Source: Rhizobium rhizogenes
GTDB taxonomy: Bacteria > Pseudomonadota > Alphaproteobacteria > Rhizobiales > Rhizobiaceae
Assembly: GCF_002005205.3 (NCBI RefSeq)
Contig: NZ_CP019701.2
Span: 2,656,001 to 2,720,000 of the forward strand
Direction: 5' to 3'
DNA: 64,000 nucleotides
Made by a program: the position numbers and the translations under genes. How positions within the stretch are numbered: position 1 is the stretch's first letter; every line of letters begins with the position of its first letter. Shown in pieces: positions 1-10,030 of the stretch. The notes beneath the pieces are model-generated. The model had not been told where the DNA came from, did no database searches, and saw only the letters and a list, made by a program, of their open reading frames with translations.

Positions 1-306
1 AGCCAACTGCGCGGCGCGCCAGCGCCTTTCACCTGCAATAATCTCGTATCGATTGACTCCAACCGTTCGCACCACCACAGGCTGAACAATCCCGTGCTGA
101 CGAATGGATGCGGCCAGATCCTGCAGCTCATTCTCATCGAAGTGCCGCCGGGGGTTTCTTTGACTGCGAGCGATGAATTCGATCGGGATGGTCCGATCAG
201 CGTTAACGGCCCGCTGCGGTTCGCCCACCGGGACAGGCTGGTCCATTTCACCGATCAAGGCAGCAAGGCCGCGCCCCAATCGGCGCTTGGAAAGATCATC
301 ACTCAT
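1..306 (-). CDS. parB: ParB chromosome-partitioning protein, 5' part only
   Basis: ParB is the CTP-dependent clamp that loads on parS and spreads over origin-proximal DNA, working with the ATPase ParA. The first 102 codons are visible; the rest lies beyond the left edge of the window. The start ATG is at 306-304, and the protein opens with MSDDLSKRRLGRGLAALIGE, the usual ParB N-terminus with its arginine-rich ParA-stimulating segment. Further on are RNPRRHFDE and, near the cut, the CTP/DNA-binding box IIAGERRWRAAQL. The gene sits 30 bp after parA in the same direction, and parS palindromes are present in the window. Partial only because of the window edge; no sign of damage. Confidence 0.96.
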   Translation of the reverse strand, partial: MSDDLSKRRLGRGLAALIGEMDQPVPVGEPQRAVNADRTIPIEFIARSQRNPRRHFDENELQDLAASIRQHGIVQPVVVRTVGVNRYEIIAGERRWRAAQLA

Positions 307-336
307 AAGACATTACTCCATACATTCCGGCAAACG

Positions 337-1131
337 TCAGGCGGCCTTGCGCAAACGCTCTCTCTGAATCACTTCCGATGCCAGCTGCAGATAGGCTTGG
401 CTGCCGGCACATTTCAGATCATAAAGAATTGCCGGTTTACCATAAGAGGGCGCTTCCGAAACACGAACATTGCGCGGAATGAGCGTGTGGTAAACTTTTT
501 CTCCCAGGTGCGTCCGCACATCCGAAACGACCTGCTGCGCAAGATTATTGCGCGCATCGAACATTGTCAGAACAATACCCTGAATATCAAGTTGCGGATT
601 AACCGAACCACGGATCTGGCTGACCGTATCCAGCAGCTGGCTAAGGCCCTCCAGCGCGAAAAACTCGCATTGTAGCGGCACCAGCACGGAATGCGCGGCT
701 GTCATTGCATTCATGGTCAGAAGATTAAAGGAGGGCGGGCAGTCAACGAGAATATAGGAATAGCCTCTCGCCTCCTGCGTTTCCATAGCCGCGCGCAAGA
801 GAAACACACGATTGGAAACATTCGCGACCTGCATTTCGAAGCCGAGCAAATCCATCGTGGAGGGTACGATATCAAGATTTGGAACGGCTGTTGGAACAGC
901 AACGTCACTAATGCCATGATCGCCCACAAGGAGATCATAGGATGAAAGCTTCCGCTCCTTGCGATCAATTCCAAGCCCGGTACTGGCATTTCCCTGCGGA
1001 TCAAGATCAATGATCAACACGCGTTCGCCGATAGCCGCCAGCGCCGTTGCCAGATTAATGGCAGTCGTCGTTTTACCGACCCCACCCTTCTGGTTTGCGA
1101 CTGCGATAATCCGGTTTTTTTCAAAAGTCAT
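337..1131 (-). CDS. parA: ParA chromosome-partitioning ATPase
   Basis: ParA/Soj-type ATPase that binds DNA non-specifically in its ATP state and drives ParB-parS complexes apart. The 264-residue length suits a chromosomal ParA without an N-terminal DNA-binding extension, unlike plasmid RepA types. Visible motifs are the deviant Walker A KGGVGKTT at residues 15-22 with its signature lysine, DLDPQGN at 42-48, and Walker B YILVDCPPS at about 126-134. It lies between rsmG (19 bp upstream) and parB (30 bp downstream), so it is probably transcribed from the mnmE-mnmG-rsmG direction. Confidence 0.97.
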   Translation of the reverse strand: MTFEKNRIIAVANQKGGVGKTTTAINLATALAAIGERVLIIDLDPQGNASTGLGIDRKERKLSSYDLLVGDHGISDVAVPTAVPNLDIVPSTMDLLGFEMQVANVSNRVFLLRAAMETQEARGYSYILVDCPPSFNLLTMNAMTAAHSVLVPLQCEFFALEGLSQLLDTVSQIRGSVNPQLDIQGIVLTMFDARNNLAQQVVSDVRTHLGEKVYHTLIPRNVRVSEAPSYGKPAILYDLKCAGSQAYLQLASEVIQRERLRKAA

Positions 1132-1150
1132 GCCGCACCTGGCCAGCTTA

Positions 1151-1768
1151 TCAGCGCCTCAGGGTGAGGTTGCTGATTTCAAGAACAACAGAATCTGCCT
1201 CAATGGCACTCTGATGTTTTACCAGATCGAACTGCCAGCGACCATGCGCTTTCTGCACTTCCGAATCATAATCCCGGCCTTTATTAAAATAAGCCTTGAG
1301 ATTTGGATTATTCCGCGCCCACGGGTGAGTGTATTCGAAGAGCAGATCCAGCTCCGCTAGCGCCCGCGCCGAAACAGCATCGCAGGTTGCAACGATTTCG
1401 GGCGCTTTTTCGATTCTCACGGGATGAACCGCACCTCTTGCGCCGGTTTCCTTCAGCGCAATCCGCAAAAACGCGGCTTTCTTATTGTTACTTTCGATCA
1501 GATCTACCCAGCCATCGCCAAGTTCCGCCAGAAAAATAGCGGTGACAACGCCAGGAAAACCGCCGCCGCTGCCAAGATCGATCCATTTTTTCGGATGGGG
1601 AAAAAGTTGAAATATCTGCGCGCTGTCGGCAACGTGCCGGCTCCAAAGCTCGCCAAGAGTGGAAGGCGCGACCAGATTCGTGGTTTTGTTCCACTTCTTA
1701 AAAAGCTCGACAAAATGCTCGAGCCTTTCTTGTGTTTCACGTGAAACACTCTGGCCGTTTATCTTCAT
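1151..1768 (-). CDS. rsmG: 16S rRNA (guanine-N7) methyltransferase RsmG
   Basis: RsmG (GidB) uses S-adenosylmethionine to methylate N7 of G527 (E. coli numbering) in 16S rRNA; loss gives low-level streptomycin resistance in several bacteria. The 205-residue protein shows the SAM-binding loop [12 protein letters not shown] at 62-73 and the family feature [12 protein letters not shown] near 23-34. The start ATG at 1768 puts codons 8-12 (V-S-R-E-T) exactly on a perfect parS palindrome, so this segment encodes both protein and a centromere site. It begins 11 bp after mnmG, the classic gidA-gidB arrangement near bacterial origins. Confidence 0.97.
   Translation of the reverse strand: MKINGQSVSRETQERLEHFVELFKKWNKTTNLVAPSTLGELWSRHVADSAQIFQLFPHPKKWIDLGSGGGFPGVVTAIFLAELGDGWVDLIESNNKKAAFLRIALKETGARGAVHPVRIEKAPEIVATCDAVSARALAELDLLFEYTHPWARNNPNLKAYFNKGRDYDSEVQKAHGRWQFDLVKHQSAIEADSVVLEISNLTLRR
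1733..1748. other. parS site 1, perfect 16-bp palindrome inside rsmG
   Basis: TGTTTCACGTGAAACA, identical to the widely conserved parS consensus bound by ParB. It lies in the 5' end of rsmG and is translated as V-S-R-E-T there. parA and parB are 0.6-1.4 kb away. Confidence 0.93.
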
Positions 1769-1779
1769 AATCCGACTCG

Positions 1780-3663
1780 CTATTGGTGCATGCGCAATTT
1801 TTCATTTCGCGCTGTGGAGTTTTTCCGCAGGAGCGCGAGCAGCAGCGATATCGCAGCAGGTGTCATACCGTCAACACGCGCAGCCTGCGCAATGTTCTCC
1901 GGTCGTGCCTTTTCCAACTTTTGTTTCAATTCATTGGAAAGACCCGACAGGCTTTGAAAATCGAAATCGTCTGGAATCTTTCTGTCTTCGTCCCGCTTGA
2001 TATCGACGATATCGGCGCTCTGTCGCTGCATATAAACCGCATAACTGGCTTCAATCTCCAGAACCTCCGCAACTTTACCGCGGAGAGACTCCAGCTCCGG
2101 CCAGTGCTGTGTCAGAACGTCCAGCGTTATATCGGGATAAGCGAGCAGTTCATAAACAGAACGGCGCTGGCCATCCTGATTGAGTTTTAATCCCTGTTTC
2201 GCCGCCTGGGACGGACTGATGGAGATAGTCTTCATCAGCTCGCGACCTGATTCCAGATCCGCAATAAATGCTTCAAAGCGCTTTTCGCGCTCGGCGCCGA
2301 TAATGCCCGCCCTTTGACCAATCGGTGTCAGCCGCACATCGGCGTTATCTACCCGGAGGGAAAGCCGGTATTCCGCCCTGGACGTGAACATGCGATAGGG
2401 TTCACTCACACCCTTGGACGTCAGATCATCGATCATGACACCGATATAGGATTCCGTGCGACTGAAATAGAGCGCGTCGGTATTGCTTGCATACAGAGAG
2501 GCATTCAGTCCGGCAACAAGACCCTGAGCGCCGGCTTCTTCATAACCAGTGGTGCCGTTGATCTGCCCGGCGAGGAAGAGCCCCGGAATTTTGCGGCATT
2601 CGAGCGATGGCTTGAGTTCACGCGGATCAACATAATCATATTCAATCGCATAGCCGGGCTGAAGAATGGCAACCTGTTCCAACCCCGGTATGGTACGGAT
2701 AAATTGTTCCTGAACCGAAGCGGGCAGGGAGGTCGAGATACCATTCGGATAAATGGTGTGATCATCCAGGCCTTCCGGCTCCAGAAATATCTGATGACCA
2801 TCACGCTCGCCAAAGCGGGTTATCTTGTCCTCGATCGACGGGCAATAACGCGGACCGACTCCTTCTATCTGTCCGGAATACATCGCCGACAAATGTATAT
2901 TGTCCCTGATGATCTTGTGTCCGGCAGGCGTCGTGCGGGTTACACCACATTCAATCTGCGGATTGGCAATATGATCGGTCATGAAGGAAAAGGGCACGGG
3001 ATCTTCATCCGCCGCCTGCCGGTCTACAGCGCTCCAGTCAATCGTTCGGCCATCAAGCCGTGCAGGCGTACCGGTTTTTAGCCGTCCCATGACCAGACCG
3101 AGCCGCGAAAGTGTATCAGAGAGACCCACTGACGGTTTTTCACCCACACGGCCGGCAGGAATCTTTTCGGAACCGATATGAATAAGCCCACGCAGGAAAG
3201 TCCCGCTGGTGAGGACGACAGCTCCACAGGGAATCCGGCTACCGTTTTCCATTAAAACTGCGGAAACCCGATCATTGACCATCTCAATATCAAAGGCATC
3301 GCCTTCGATAATCGTCAGATTCTCAATTGCACCGATTTTCCGCTGCATAGCTTCACGGTAGAGCCGCCGGTCGGCCTGCGTCCGTGGCCCACGGACTGCC
3401 GGCCCCTTTTTGCGGTTGAGCATACGGAACTGAATGCCTGCCGCATCGGCGACCCTGCCCATCAGGCCGTCAAGAGCATCGATTTCCCGAACAAGGTGCC
3501 CCTTGCCAAGACCGCCGATTGCCGGATTACAGGACATCACTCCGATGGTTTCGCGCTTATGGGTAACAAGAGCGGTTTTTGCACCATGTCGTGCGGCAGC
3601 GGCAGCCGCTTCACTGCCCGCATGTCCACCGCCGATAACAATAACATCGAATGACTGGTGCAT
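1780..3663 (-). CDS. mnmG: tRNA uridine-5-carboxymethylaminomethyl modification enzyme MnmG
   Basis: MnmG (GidA) is the FAD- and NADH-dependent partner of MnmE; the complex builds the (carboxymethyl)aminomethyl group on U34 of tRNAs that read NNA/NNG codons, using methylene-tetrahydrofolate. The 627-residue length is typical. The N-terminal FAD dinucleotide-binding motif [14 protein letters not shown] is at 7-20, followed by the family signatures [20 protein letters not shown] and [13 protein letters not shown]. The C-terminal helical domain that contacts MnmE and tRNA is present. It lies 62 bp after mnmE, so both subunits of the complex are co-transcribed. Confidence 0.98.
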   Translation of the reverse strand: MHQSFDVIVIGGGHAGSEAAAAAARHGAKTALVTHKRETIGVMSCNPAIGGLGKGHLVREIDALDGLMGRVADAAGIQFRMLNRKKGPAVRGPRTQADRRLYREAMQRKIGAIENLTIIEGDAFDIEMVNDRVSAVLMENGSRIPCGAVVLTSGTFLRGLIHIGSEKIPAGRVGEKPSVGLSDTLSRLGLVMGRLKTGTPARLDGRTIDWSAVDRQAADEDPVPFSFMTDHIANPQIECGVTRTTPAGHKIIRDNIHLSAMYSGQIEGVGPRYCPSIEDKITRFGERDGHQIFLEPEGLDDHTIYPNGISTSLPASVQEQFIRTIPGLEQVAILQPGYAIEYDYVDPRELKPSLECRKIPGLFLAGQINGTTGYEEAGAQGLVAGLNASLYASNTDALYFSRTESYIGVMIDDLTSKGVSEPYRMFTSRAEYRLSLRVDNADVRLTPIGQRAGIIGAEREKRFEAFIADLESGRELMKTISISPSQAAKQGLKLNQDGQRRSVYELLAYPDITLDVLTQHWPELESLRGKVAEVLEIEASYAVYMQRQSADIVDIKRDEDRKIPDDFDFQSLSGLSNELKQKLEKARPENIAQAARVDGMTPAAISLLLALLRKNSTARNEKLRMHQ

Positions 3664-3712
3664 ATTCCTGCGCCCTATCCCAAATCACCGGCATAGCCCA
3701 AGGGGCCGCCAA

Positions 3713-3728
3713 TGTTTCACGTGAATCA
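3713..3728. other. parS-like site 2, between mnmE and mnmG
   Basis: TGTTTCACGTGAATCA, one mismatch to the parS consensus at position 14. Its last three bases are the mnmE stop codon (TGA on the minus strand); the rest is intergenic. Confidence 0.8.
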
Positions 3729-5054
3729 TTTTCCTATGCAGAATTCCGAGAAGATTACACCGAGCAAGTCTTCCACATCAACGCGCCCGGTAATGCGTCC
3801 GAGCGATGTCGCCGCAAGCCGCAAGTACTCCGACCTTATCGCAAGGTCCATGGCTTCGGAATCGAGCGCATCACTAACATAGTTCAGCGTCTCTTCAAGT
3901 CGTTTTTTATGGCGGGCGCGGGCAGGAACCAATGTCAGCCCTCCGCCTACGCGGTTTTCGATCTCCTGTTTGATCAACCCACGCAACCCATCAAGCCCTT
4001 GTCCCTCTTTTGCCGAGATCGAAAGATCGAAGTCATTTTTCACCGATCCGGAAGCGAGCGCGGCCTTCGTTCTGATATAAAGCCGGCGTGAATGCTCGAA
4101 GGAGACGGAAGATTGTTTCGGGGACGAATCGTTATCTTGGAGCAACAGGATGAGGTCAGCATTCTCGGCAGTCAGCCGTGCGCGCCTTACACCCTCCTGC
4201 TCCACCACGTCCTGTGTTTCACGAATACCGGCCGTATCAAATATCCGGACAAGATAGCCTTCGAGATTGATATCGACGCTGAGCACGTCTCTCGTGGTTC
4301 CCGCTATATCGGTCACAATCGCGACGTCACGGCCACTCAAGGCGTTAAGCAGGGTCGATTTTCCTGCATTCGGCTCCCCAACCAGCGCCACCTTGAAACC
4401 GTCACGGATGATTTCGCTATTTCCACCATCATGAAGGTGAGCCGATATTTCCTGCCGCAATTGCGCCATCGCTTCCCAGACCTGAGAGGCAACCGAATCC
4501 GGGACATCATCCTCGTCGGCGAAGTCCAGCTCGGCCTCGATCAGCGCCCGTGCCCGCGTCAACCTGCTTGCCCAGCCATCGTAGAGCGCCGACAGTTTGC
4601 CCGTACTCTGCTCCACGGCCAACCGTCTCTGCATTTCCGTTTCCGCCTGCAGCAGATCTGCCAGCCCTTCGATTTCAAGAAGATCCATCTTGCCATTCTC
4701 GAAGGCCCGGCGGGAGAATTCACCGGCATCAGCAGGGCGGAACCCGTCCAGACTTTCAAGCTCGGCGAAAATCGACGCCAGAACCGCCCGGCTTCCGTGG
4801 CTGTGAATCTCCACGCAATCCTCACCGGTAAAAGAATTCGGCGATGAGAAAACCATGACCAGCGCCTGGTCGATAATCTCGTTGTTTCGATTCCGAATCG
4901 AATTCAATACGGCTCGGCGCGGCGGCGGCGCTTGCCGCCCCGTCAATGCCGTCAAAGCCACCAGAGCACCAGGCCCACTGATTCTGATCACAGCAACGCC
5001 CGCCGGCAAGGCTCCGCTTGAAAGCGCATAAATGGTATCGGCGGAAGCTGACAT
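3726..5054 (-). CDS. mnmE: tRNA modification GTPase MnmE
   Basis: MnmE (TrmE) is the potassium-activated GTPase of the MnmE-MnmG wobble-uridine complex. The 442-residue protein has the N-terminal tetrahydrofolate-binding domain (FTGEDCVEIHSHG near 75-87), a helical domain interrupted by the G domain, and the G1 motif GEPNAGKS at 226-233 with the switch motif DIAGTTRD shortly after. It ends in the invariant C-I-G-K whose cysteine takes part in catalysis. First gene of the mnmE-mnmG-rsmG-parA-parB run, 88 bp after rho on the same strand with a hairpin between. Confidence 0.98.
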   Translation of the reverse strand: MSASADTIYALSSGALPAGVAVIRISGPGALVALTALTGRQAPPPRRAVLNSIRNRNNEIIDQALVMVFSSPNSFTGEDCVEIHSHGSRAVLASIFAELESLDGFRPADAGEFSRRAFENGKMDLLEIEGLADLLQAETEMQRRLAVEQSTGKLSALYDGWASRLTRARALIEAELDFADEDDVPDSVASQVWEAMAQLRQEISAHLHDGGNSEIIRDGFKVALVGEPNAGKSTLLNALSGRDVAIVTDIAGTTRDVLSVDINLEGYLVRIFDTAGIRETQDVVEQEGVRRARLTAENADLILLLQDNDSSPKQSSVSFEHSRRLYIRTKAALASGSVKNDFDLSISAKEGQGLDGLRGLIKQEIENRVGGGLTLVPARARHKKRLEETLNYVSDALDSEAMDLAIRSEYLRLAATSLGRITGRVDVEDLLGVIFSEFCIGK

Positions 5055-5078
5055 CGCTCACCTCGGTTTAAAACAGTC

Positions 5079-5108
5079 AAGCCGCATCCGAATGAACGAA
5101 TGCGGCTT
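5079..5108 (-). terminator. Hairpin after rho, possible weak terminator
   Basis: A 9-bp perfect stem, AAGCCGCAT at 5079-5087 paired with ATGCGGCTT at 5100-5108, lies 34 bp past the rho stop codon. Read on the minus strand it is followed by GACTGTTTTA, only a short T run, so termination may be partial and mnmE could also receive read-through. Confidence 0.5.
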
Positions 5109-5142
5109 CAAGGTCTTCAGATGAATCCGGCTAAACTCCGGA

Positions 5143-6408
5143 TCAGGTATTCATGGATTCGAAGAAATCCGAATTGTTCTTGGTCTGCTTCAGCTTGTCG
5201 ATCAGGAATTCGATAGCGTCCATCGTTCCCATCGGCGCAAGAATACGGCGAAGAACGAAAATCTTCTGCAGATCCTGGCGCGGCACCAGCAGGTCTTCCT
5301 TACGTGTACCGGACTTCAGAATATCCAGCGCCGGGAAGATACGCTTGTCGGCAACCTTGCGATCGAGCACGATTTCCGAGTTGCCTGTGCCCTTGAACTC
5401 TTCGAAGATGACTTCGTCCATACGGCTACCCGTATCGATCAGTGCAGTGGCGATGATCGTCAGCGAACCGCCTTCTTCGATGTTACGCGCGGCACCGAAG
5501 AAACGCTTCGGGCGTTGCAGGGCATTGGCATCCACACCACCGGTCAGAACCTTGCCGGAGGAGGGAACGACCGTGTTATAGGCGCGACCAAGGCGAGTGA
5601 TGGAATCGAGCAGGATCACGACGTCGCGACCATGTTCGACCAGACGCTTTGCCTTTTCGATGACCATTTCAGCGACCTGAACGTGGCGCACCGCCGGTTC
5701 ATCGAAGGTCGAGGACACAACCTCGCCCTTGACGGAACGCTGCATGTCGGTGACTTCTTCCGGGCGTTCGTCAATCAACAGAACGATCAGGTAACATTCT
5801 GGATGATTTGCCGTGATCGAGTGAGCGATATTCTGCAGCAGAACCGTTTTACCGGTACGCGGCGGCGCGACAATCAATCCGCGCTGGCCCTTTCCGAGCG
5901 GAGCAACGAGATCGATGACCCGCGAAGACAGATCCTTGGATGTCGGAACATCCAGTTCCATCTTGAAGCGCTCGTTCGGATAAAGCGGCGTCAGATTGTC
6001 GAAGTGAACCTTGTGGCGGATCTTTTCCGGATCGTCGAAATTGATCGTATTGACCTTGAGAAGCGCGAAATAACGTTCACCTTCCTTGGGGCCGCGGATC
6101 GGTCCTTCAACGGTGTCGCCGGTCTTCAGCGAGAAGCGGCGGATCTGCGAGGGCGAGATATAGATATCATCCGGACCGGGCAGATAGTTTGCGTTGGCGG
6201 ATCTCAGGAAGCCGAAACCGTCCTGCAGGACTTCAACGACGCCCTCGCCGATGATTTCGATGTCCTGGCTCGCGAGAACCTTGAGGATTGCGAACATGAG
6301 TTCCTGCTTGCGCATGGTGCTCGCATTTTCAACTTCCAGGGATTCGGCAAAAGTCAGCAAGTCGGTAGGCGATTTGCTCTTAAGTTCCTGAAGCTTCATT
6401 TCAGCCAT
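5143..6408 (-). CDS. rho: Transcription termination factor Rho
   Basis: Rho is the hexameric RNA helicase that ends transcription at C-rich unstructured rut sites. The 421-residue protein has the N-terminal Rho helical domain and OSB-fold RNA-binding region with the RNP-like DGFGFLRS at 63-70, then the RecA-type ATPase with Walker A APPRTGKT at 181-188 and [13 protein letters not shown] just after. The Q-loop and R-loop region is intact. No long N-terminal insertion, so it is the plain alphaproteobacterial form. A 186-bp gap separates it from hemJ upstream, enough for its own promoter and the autoregulated leader known in other bacteria, although no specific leader structure was identified here. 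Confidence 0.98.
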   Translation of the reverse strand: MAEMKLQELKSKSPTDLLTFAESLEVENASTMRKQELMFAILKVLASQDIEIIGEGVVEVLQDGFGFLRSANANYLPGPDDIYISPSQIRRFSLKTGDTVEGPIRGPKEGERYFALLKVNTINFDDPEKIRHKVHFDNLTPLYPNERFKMELDVPTSKDLSSRVIDLVAPLGKGQRGLIVAPPRTGKTVLLQNIAHSITANHPECYLIVLLIDERPEEVTDMQRSVKGEVVSSTFDEPAVRHVQVAEMVIEKAKRLVEHGRDVVILLDSITRLGRAYNTVVPSSGKVLTGGVDANALQRPKRFFGAARNIEEGGSLTIIATALIDTGSRMDEVIFEEFKGTGNSEIVLDRKVADKRIFPALDILKSGTRKEDLLVPRQDLQKIFVLRRILAPMGTMDAIEFLIDKLKQTKNNSDFFESMNT

Positions 6409-6594
6409 GAAGAGAAGACCGTTTGATAATGTAATGTCGGGGGAGGGCGTGTTCGCGAATCAGATGCTGTGGGAGATACCGCAGATGACTGAATAATTCA
6501 CATGCCACGAAGATGAGTGGTCCGAAAATAGCGATTGAACACGGCCGCTGCAAGAGGAAAGCACGAATTCCGCGAAATTTATCGTCGCACCGAC

Positions 6595-7140
6595 TTAACC
6601 GAAGGGTTTCACAACCACAAGTATGACAATCAGGATCATCAGAACGGTCGGAACTTCATTCATCAACCGCCAGTGACGGGCAGGCCTCGTATTTTCATCG
6701 CGCGCGAAGCGTTTGGCGCTTCGGGTGAAATAAACATGTGCCGCGGTCAGAAGTACCACCAGCCCGATCTTGGCATGCAGCCAGCCGCCGGAAAAACCGT
6801 AAACCGACCATGCGAGATAAAGGCCCAATATCCAGGATATCATCATCGCGGGGTTCATGATGACCTTGATCAGCCGCTGCTCCATCACCTTGAAGGTTTC
6901 GGATTGCTGGGAACCGGCCGGCGCGTCGGTGTGATAGATGAAAAGCCGCGGCAGATAAAAAATAGCGGCCATCCATGAAATCACGGCGATGATGTGAAGC
7001 GCCTTGATCCAGAGATAGAGATCGGCAGGGTCGGCATAAAACAGCAGCGCGACGAAGACGGCAAAGACACCGAGTGCGATGCCGGCCCGCAAGGCCGCCC
7101 TGTTTCCGGAGCGAGCCGAAGTCTGTCTGTCGTCGCTCAT
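6595..7140 (-). CDS. hemJ: Protoporphyrinogen IX oxidase HemJ
   Basis: HemJ is the membrane protoporphyrinogen IX oxidase (previously UPF0093), performing the penultimate haem step where HemG and HemY are absent. The 181-residue protein has a hydrophilic N-terminus followed by about four membrane segments. The family pattern [26 protein letters not shown] carries conserved histidines thought to bind haem, and [14 protein letters not shown] is also characteristic. Its ATG overlaps the hemE stop (ATGA at 7137-7140), so two enzymes of one pathway are translationally coupled. Confidence 0.93.
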   Translation of the reverse strand: MSDDRQTSARSGNRAALRAGIALGVFAVFVALLFYADPADLYLWIKALHIIAVISWMAAIFYLPRLFIYHTDAPAGSQQSETFKVMEQRLIKVIMNPAMMISWILGLYLAWSVYGFSGGWLHAKIGLVVLLTAAHVYFTRSAKRFARDENTRPARHWRLMNEVPTVLMILIVILVVVKPFG

Positions 7141-8177
7141 ATCCCGGCTCCGCTACGCACCCGCTGCACCAGACGGGCGACGTTTTCAGGATCGGCCTGC
7201 GGGGTAATACCATGGCCAAGATTGAAGATCAGCGGCCCCTGTCCGAGAGCCTGCAGCACCGCATCAATACCATCCTGCAGCGCTTTGCCGCCCGCCACCA
7301 TGAGCATCGGGTCCAGATTGCCCTGTACCGGGCCTTCCTTCTGCAAATCACTGGCAAAGCTCAAGGGGACCGACCAGTCGAGCCCAATGGCGTCGGCGCC
7401 CGTTTTGCGGCGATAATCCTTCAGGAGATAACCGGCCCCTTTTGCAAAAGCGATGATCTTTGCGGCAGGCCGACGGGCGCGCACGGAAGCGATGATGCGG
7501 GCGACCGGCTTTATCGCAAAAGACTCGAATTCCTTCTCGCCCAACACACCGGCCCAGGAATCGAAGATTTGAACCGCATCCGCTCCGGCATCGATCTGCG
7601 CCACCAGATAATCAGCGGAAACATCCGCCAGGAAAGCCAACAGCTTTTCCATCGCGGCCGGCTCCTGATAACCGAACAGTCGCGCCGGCGCCTGATCCGG
7701 CGTTCCATGGCCGGCGATCATATAGGTCGCAACCGTCCATGGCGCGCCACAAAAGCCGAGAAGCGTCGTTTCATCCGGCAATGTCCCGCGCAGACGGGAA
7801 ACGGTTTCGAAAACGGGGGAAAGATGCGCCATGACATTTGCGGCATCCAGCTTCTCGATACCACTCACATCGATCGGGTCCATGGCCGGACCTTTTCCCT
7901 CGCTGAATGACACGTTGCGATGAAGCGCATCGGGTATCACCAGAATATCGGAAAACAGGATGGCGGCGTCGAGCCCGAACCGGCGAATGGGCTGAAGGGT
8001 GACCTCCGTTGCCAGCTCGGGATTATAACAGAGATCAAGGAAACTTCCGGCACTCTTCCGGGTTTCCCTGTACTCGGGAAGATAGCGGCCGGCCTGCCGC
8101 ATAAGCCATATGGGCGGCGGTGTGACCGTCTCTCCGTTCAACACCGTCATTACCTTGCGTTCGCTCATGGCATCCAA
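7137..8177 (-). CDS. hemE: Uroporphyrinogen decarboxylase
   Basis: HemE removes four carboxyl groups from uroporphyrinogen III to give coproporphyrinogen III. The 346-residue length is normal. The N-terminal signature [20 protein letters not shown] (about 21-40) holds the conserved arginines that bind substrate carboxylates; [13 protein letters not shown] and the C-terminal [15 protein letters not shown] are also present. In Caulobacter and Sinorhizobium the chromosomal origin lies beside hemE; here the AT-rich region with DnaA-like boxes begins immediately upstream. The leader carries a 15-mer also found upstream of pckA. Confidence 0.98.
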   Translation of the reverse strand: MDAMSERKVMTVLNGETVTPPPIWLMRQAGRYLPEYRETRKSAGSFLDLCYNPELATEVTLQPIRRFGLDAAILFSDILVIPDALHRNVSFSEGKGPAMDPIDVSGIEKLDAANVMAHLSPVFETVSRLRGTLPDETTLLGFCGAPWTVATYMIAGHGTPDQAPARLFGYQEPAAMEKLLAFLADVSADYLVAQIDAGADAVQIFDSWAGVLGEKEFESFAIKPVARIIASVRARRPAAKIIAFAKGAGYLLKDYRRKTGADAIGLDWSVPLSFASDLQKEGPVQGNLDPMLMVAGGKALQDGIDAVLQALGQGPLIFNLGHGITPQADPENVARLVQRVRSGAGI

Positions 8178-8577
8178 CTTCTAAAAAATAAAATCAAAGA
8201 GATTTAAAAGATTTTCTATTTCTTAGAGTCTGTGGGTAGCAAGGATTAAAATCATTCCAGTCGAAATGCCGCAGCGACAGGATTTGAAAACCGCCAGAGG
8301 ATATTTGGGACCCAACTAAGGCGGGATAAACTGGAAACCCTTAATTTCATAAATTATTTCATATGTTTAAGTAGAAAATCATAATGACTTTGTCTGTGGA
8401 TGACGTGGGGACAAATTTGAACAAGTCTGGCTTCTCCCAATAATTCACAGCCCGCGCCGATGATGATTGAAGCCGCTTGCGGATTGTGGAAAAACACCAC
8501 CTTATTCACGGCGCGGTTCGGCCCGCAGGACAATTCGGACATTTGTCCCGGTTTATCAACAGCGGGAGAAAAACAGC
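8178..8577. other. Probable chromosomal replication origin (oriC)
   Basis: This 400-bp gap between divergent hemE and the PPDK regulator contains no convincing gene. It is much richer in A+T than its surroundings, notably 8181-8225 and 8335-8392. DnaA-box-like 9-mers with one mismatch to TTATCCACA are TGTGGATGA (8395-8403), TGTGGAAAA (8485-8493) and TTATCAACA (8553-8561); weaker two-mismatch copies are at 8231-8239, 8441-8449 and 8502-8510. One CcrM-type GANTC site is at 8226-8230. The position beside hemE matches experimentally mapped origins in Caulobacter and Sinorhizobium. The right part (from about 8467) is open in the downstream frame, but the true start of that gene is at 8578. No perfect DnaA box was found, so the call rests on context plus clustering. 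Confidence 0.78.
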
Positions 8578-9399
8578 GTGGAGAACAAAAAAAGCTTCTT
8601 CCATCTGCACCTGATTTCGGACTCAACGGGAGAGACTCTGATGTCGGCCGGCCGTGCCGTCTCCGCTCAGTTTCATGCCTCCATGCCCGTGGAACATGTT
8701 TATCCGATGATCAGGAACCAGAAGCAGCTGGCGCAGGTGGTGGATCTCATCGACAAGGAACCGGGCATCGTCCTTTATACCATCGTTGACCAGCAGCTGG
8801 CCGAGTTCCTGGATCTGCGCTGCCACGCGATCGGGGTGCCCTGCGTCAACGTTCTCGAACCGATCATCGGCATTTTCCAGACCTATCTCGGTGCGCCATC
8901 CAGAAGGCGGGTGGGCGCGCAGCACGCCTTGAATGCCGATTATTTCGCCCGGATCGAAGCGCTCAACTTCGCCATGGACCATGATGACGGGCAGATGCCG
9001 GAAACCTATGACGAGGCCGATATCGTCATTATCGGCATCAGCCGCACATCGAAAACCCCGACCAGCATCTATCTTGCCAACCGGGGCATAAAGACCGCCA
9101 ATATACCGGTCGTCCCCAATGTGCCGCTGCCTGAAAGCCTCTATACCGCCACCCGACCGCTGATCGTCGGTCTCGTTGCAACATCCGACCGCATATCGCA
9201 GGTGCGTGAAAACCGGGAACTGGGCGCGACGGGCGGATTTGACAGCGGCCGTTACACGGACCGAGCCACAATCATGGAGGAGCTGAAATATGCGCGCGCT
9301 CTTTGCGCCCGCAACAATTGGCCGCTGATTGATGTCACCCGTCGCTCCATTGAGGAAACGGCCGCCGCCATCCTTGCCCTTCGCCCGAGGACACGATAA
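8578..9399 (+). CDS. Pyruvate phosphate dikinase regulatory protein (kinase/phosphorylase, DUF299)
   Basis: Bifunctional regulator of the PPDK/PEP-synthase type: it inactivates the dikinase by ADP-dependent phosphorylation of a threonine and reactivates it by phosphate-dependent removal. From the GTG at 8578 the protein has 273 residues and begins [20 protein letters not shown], the usual family start; GGGAGA lies about 8 bases before it. The P-loop-like GISRTSKTP and a C-terminal [15 protein letters not shown] match the family. The frame stays open upstream to 8467, but that extension would cover the DnaA-box region and lacks family similarity, so it was not used. Its place beside hemE is conserved in alphaproteobacteria. 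Confidence 0.94.
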   Translation: MENKKSFFHLHLISDSTGETLMSAGRAVSAQFHASMPVEHVYPMIRNQKQLAQVVDLIDKEPGIVLYTIVDQQLAEFLDLRCHAIGVPCVNVLEPIIGIFQTYLGAPSRRRVGAQHALNADYFARIEALNFAMDHDDGQMPETYDEADIVIIGISRTSKTPTSIYLANRGIKTANIPVVPNVPLPESLYTATRPLIVGLVATSDRISQVRENRELGATGGFDSGRYTDRATIMEELKYARALCARNNWPLIDVTRRSIEETAAAILALRPRTR

Positions 9400-9430
9400 T
9401 CCGGATCGCATCATTCGGAGCAGACAGTCG

Positions 9431-10030
9431 ATGAAACAAGAGTTGATCCTCGCCTCGTCCAGCGCATCCCGCCAGATGCTGATGCGCAATGCGGGGCTGA
9501 CATTTTCGGCGATACCGGCGGATATCAATGAGCGTGCGCTTGATGAGCGGCTGGAGCGAAACGGCGCAAGCCCGGAAGAGGTCGCGCTGGAACTCGCAAG
9601 GGCGAAGGCTCTTGCCGTTGGTTCCCTGTATCCCGAAGCACTCGTCCTTGGTTGCGATCAGACAATGGCGCTCGGAGCCCGGGTCTATCACAAGCCGAAA
9701 ACCATGGCGGAGGCTGAAGCCCATCTATTGTCATTGTCGGGCAAGGTTCATCGCCTGAACAGCGCGGCCGTTCTTGTCTTGAACGGCAAGGTTCTGTGGC
9801 AGACCGTTTCCAGCGCCGAGCTTGCTGTCAGGACCTTGAGCGCCGAATTTGTTTCGCGCCACTTGCAGCGTGTGGGTGACAGGGCCCTGACCAGCGTTGG
9901 TGCGTACCAGCTTGAAGGGGAGGGAATCCAGCTATTCACCTCGATAGAGGGGGATTATTTCACGATTCTCGGCCTGCCGCTTCTGCCACTTTTATCGAAA
10001 CTGCGCGACATGGATGTCATTGATGGCTGA
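9431..10030 (+). CDS. maf: Maf-family nucleoside triphosphate pyrophosphatase
   Basis: Maf proteins hydrolyse non-canonical or modified nucleoside triphosphates to monophosphates (dTTP/UTP or 7-methyl-GTP type) and have been linked to septum inhibition. From the ATG at 9431 there are 199 residues starting [20 protein letters not shown], the family N-terminus with the substrate-binding ASxSxxR. A catalytic DQT occurs in [18 protein letters not shown]. An upstream in-frame extension to 9329 overlaps the preceding gene and was rejected. The 3' end overlaps the start of aroE. Confidence 0.93.
   Translation: MKQELILASSSASRQMLMRNAGLTFSAIPADINERALDERLERNGASPEEVALELARAKALAVGSLYPEALVLGCDQTMALGARVYHKPKTMAEAEAHLLSLSGKVHRLNSAAVLVLNGKVLWQTVSSAELAVRTLSAEFVSRHLQRVGDRALTSVGAYQLEGEGIQLFTSIEGDYFTILGLPLLPLLSKLRDMDVIDG

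Noticed and set aside
8467..8577. N-terminal extension of the PPDK regulator
   Set aside because: The 37 extra codons cover the DnaA-box region and match no family N-terminus; the GTG at 8578 has a ribosome site and the expected start.
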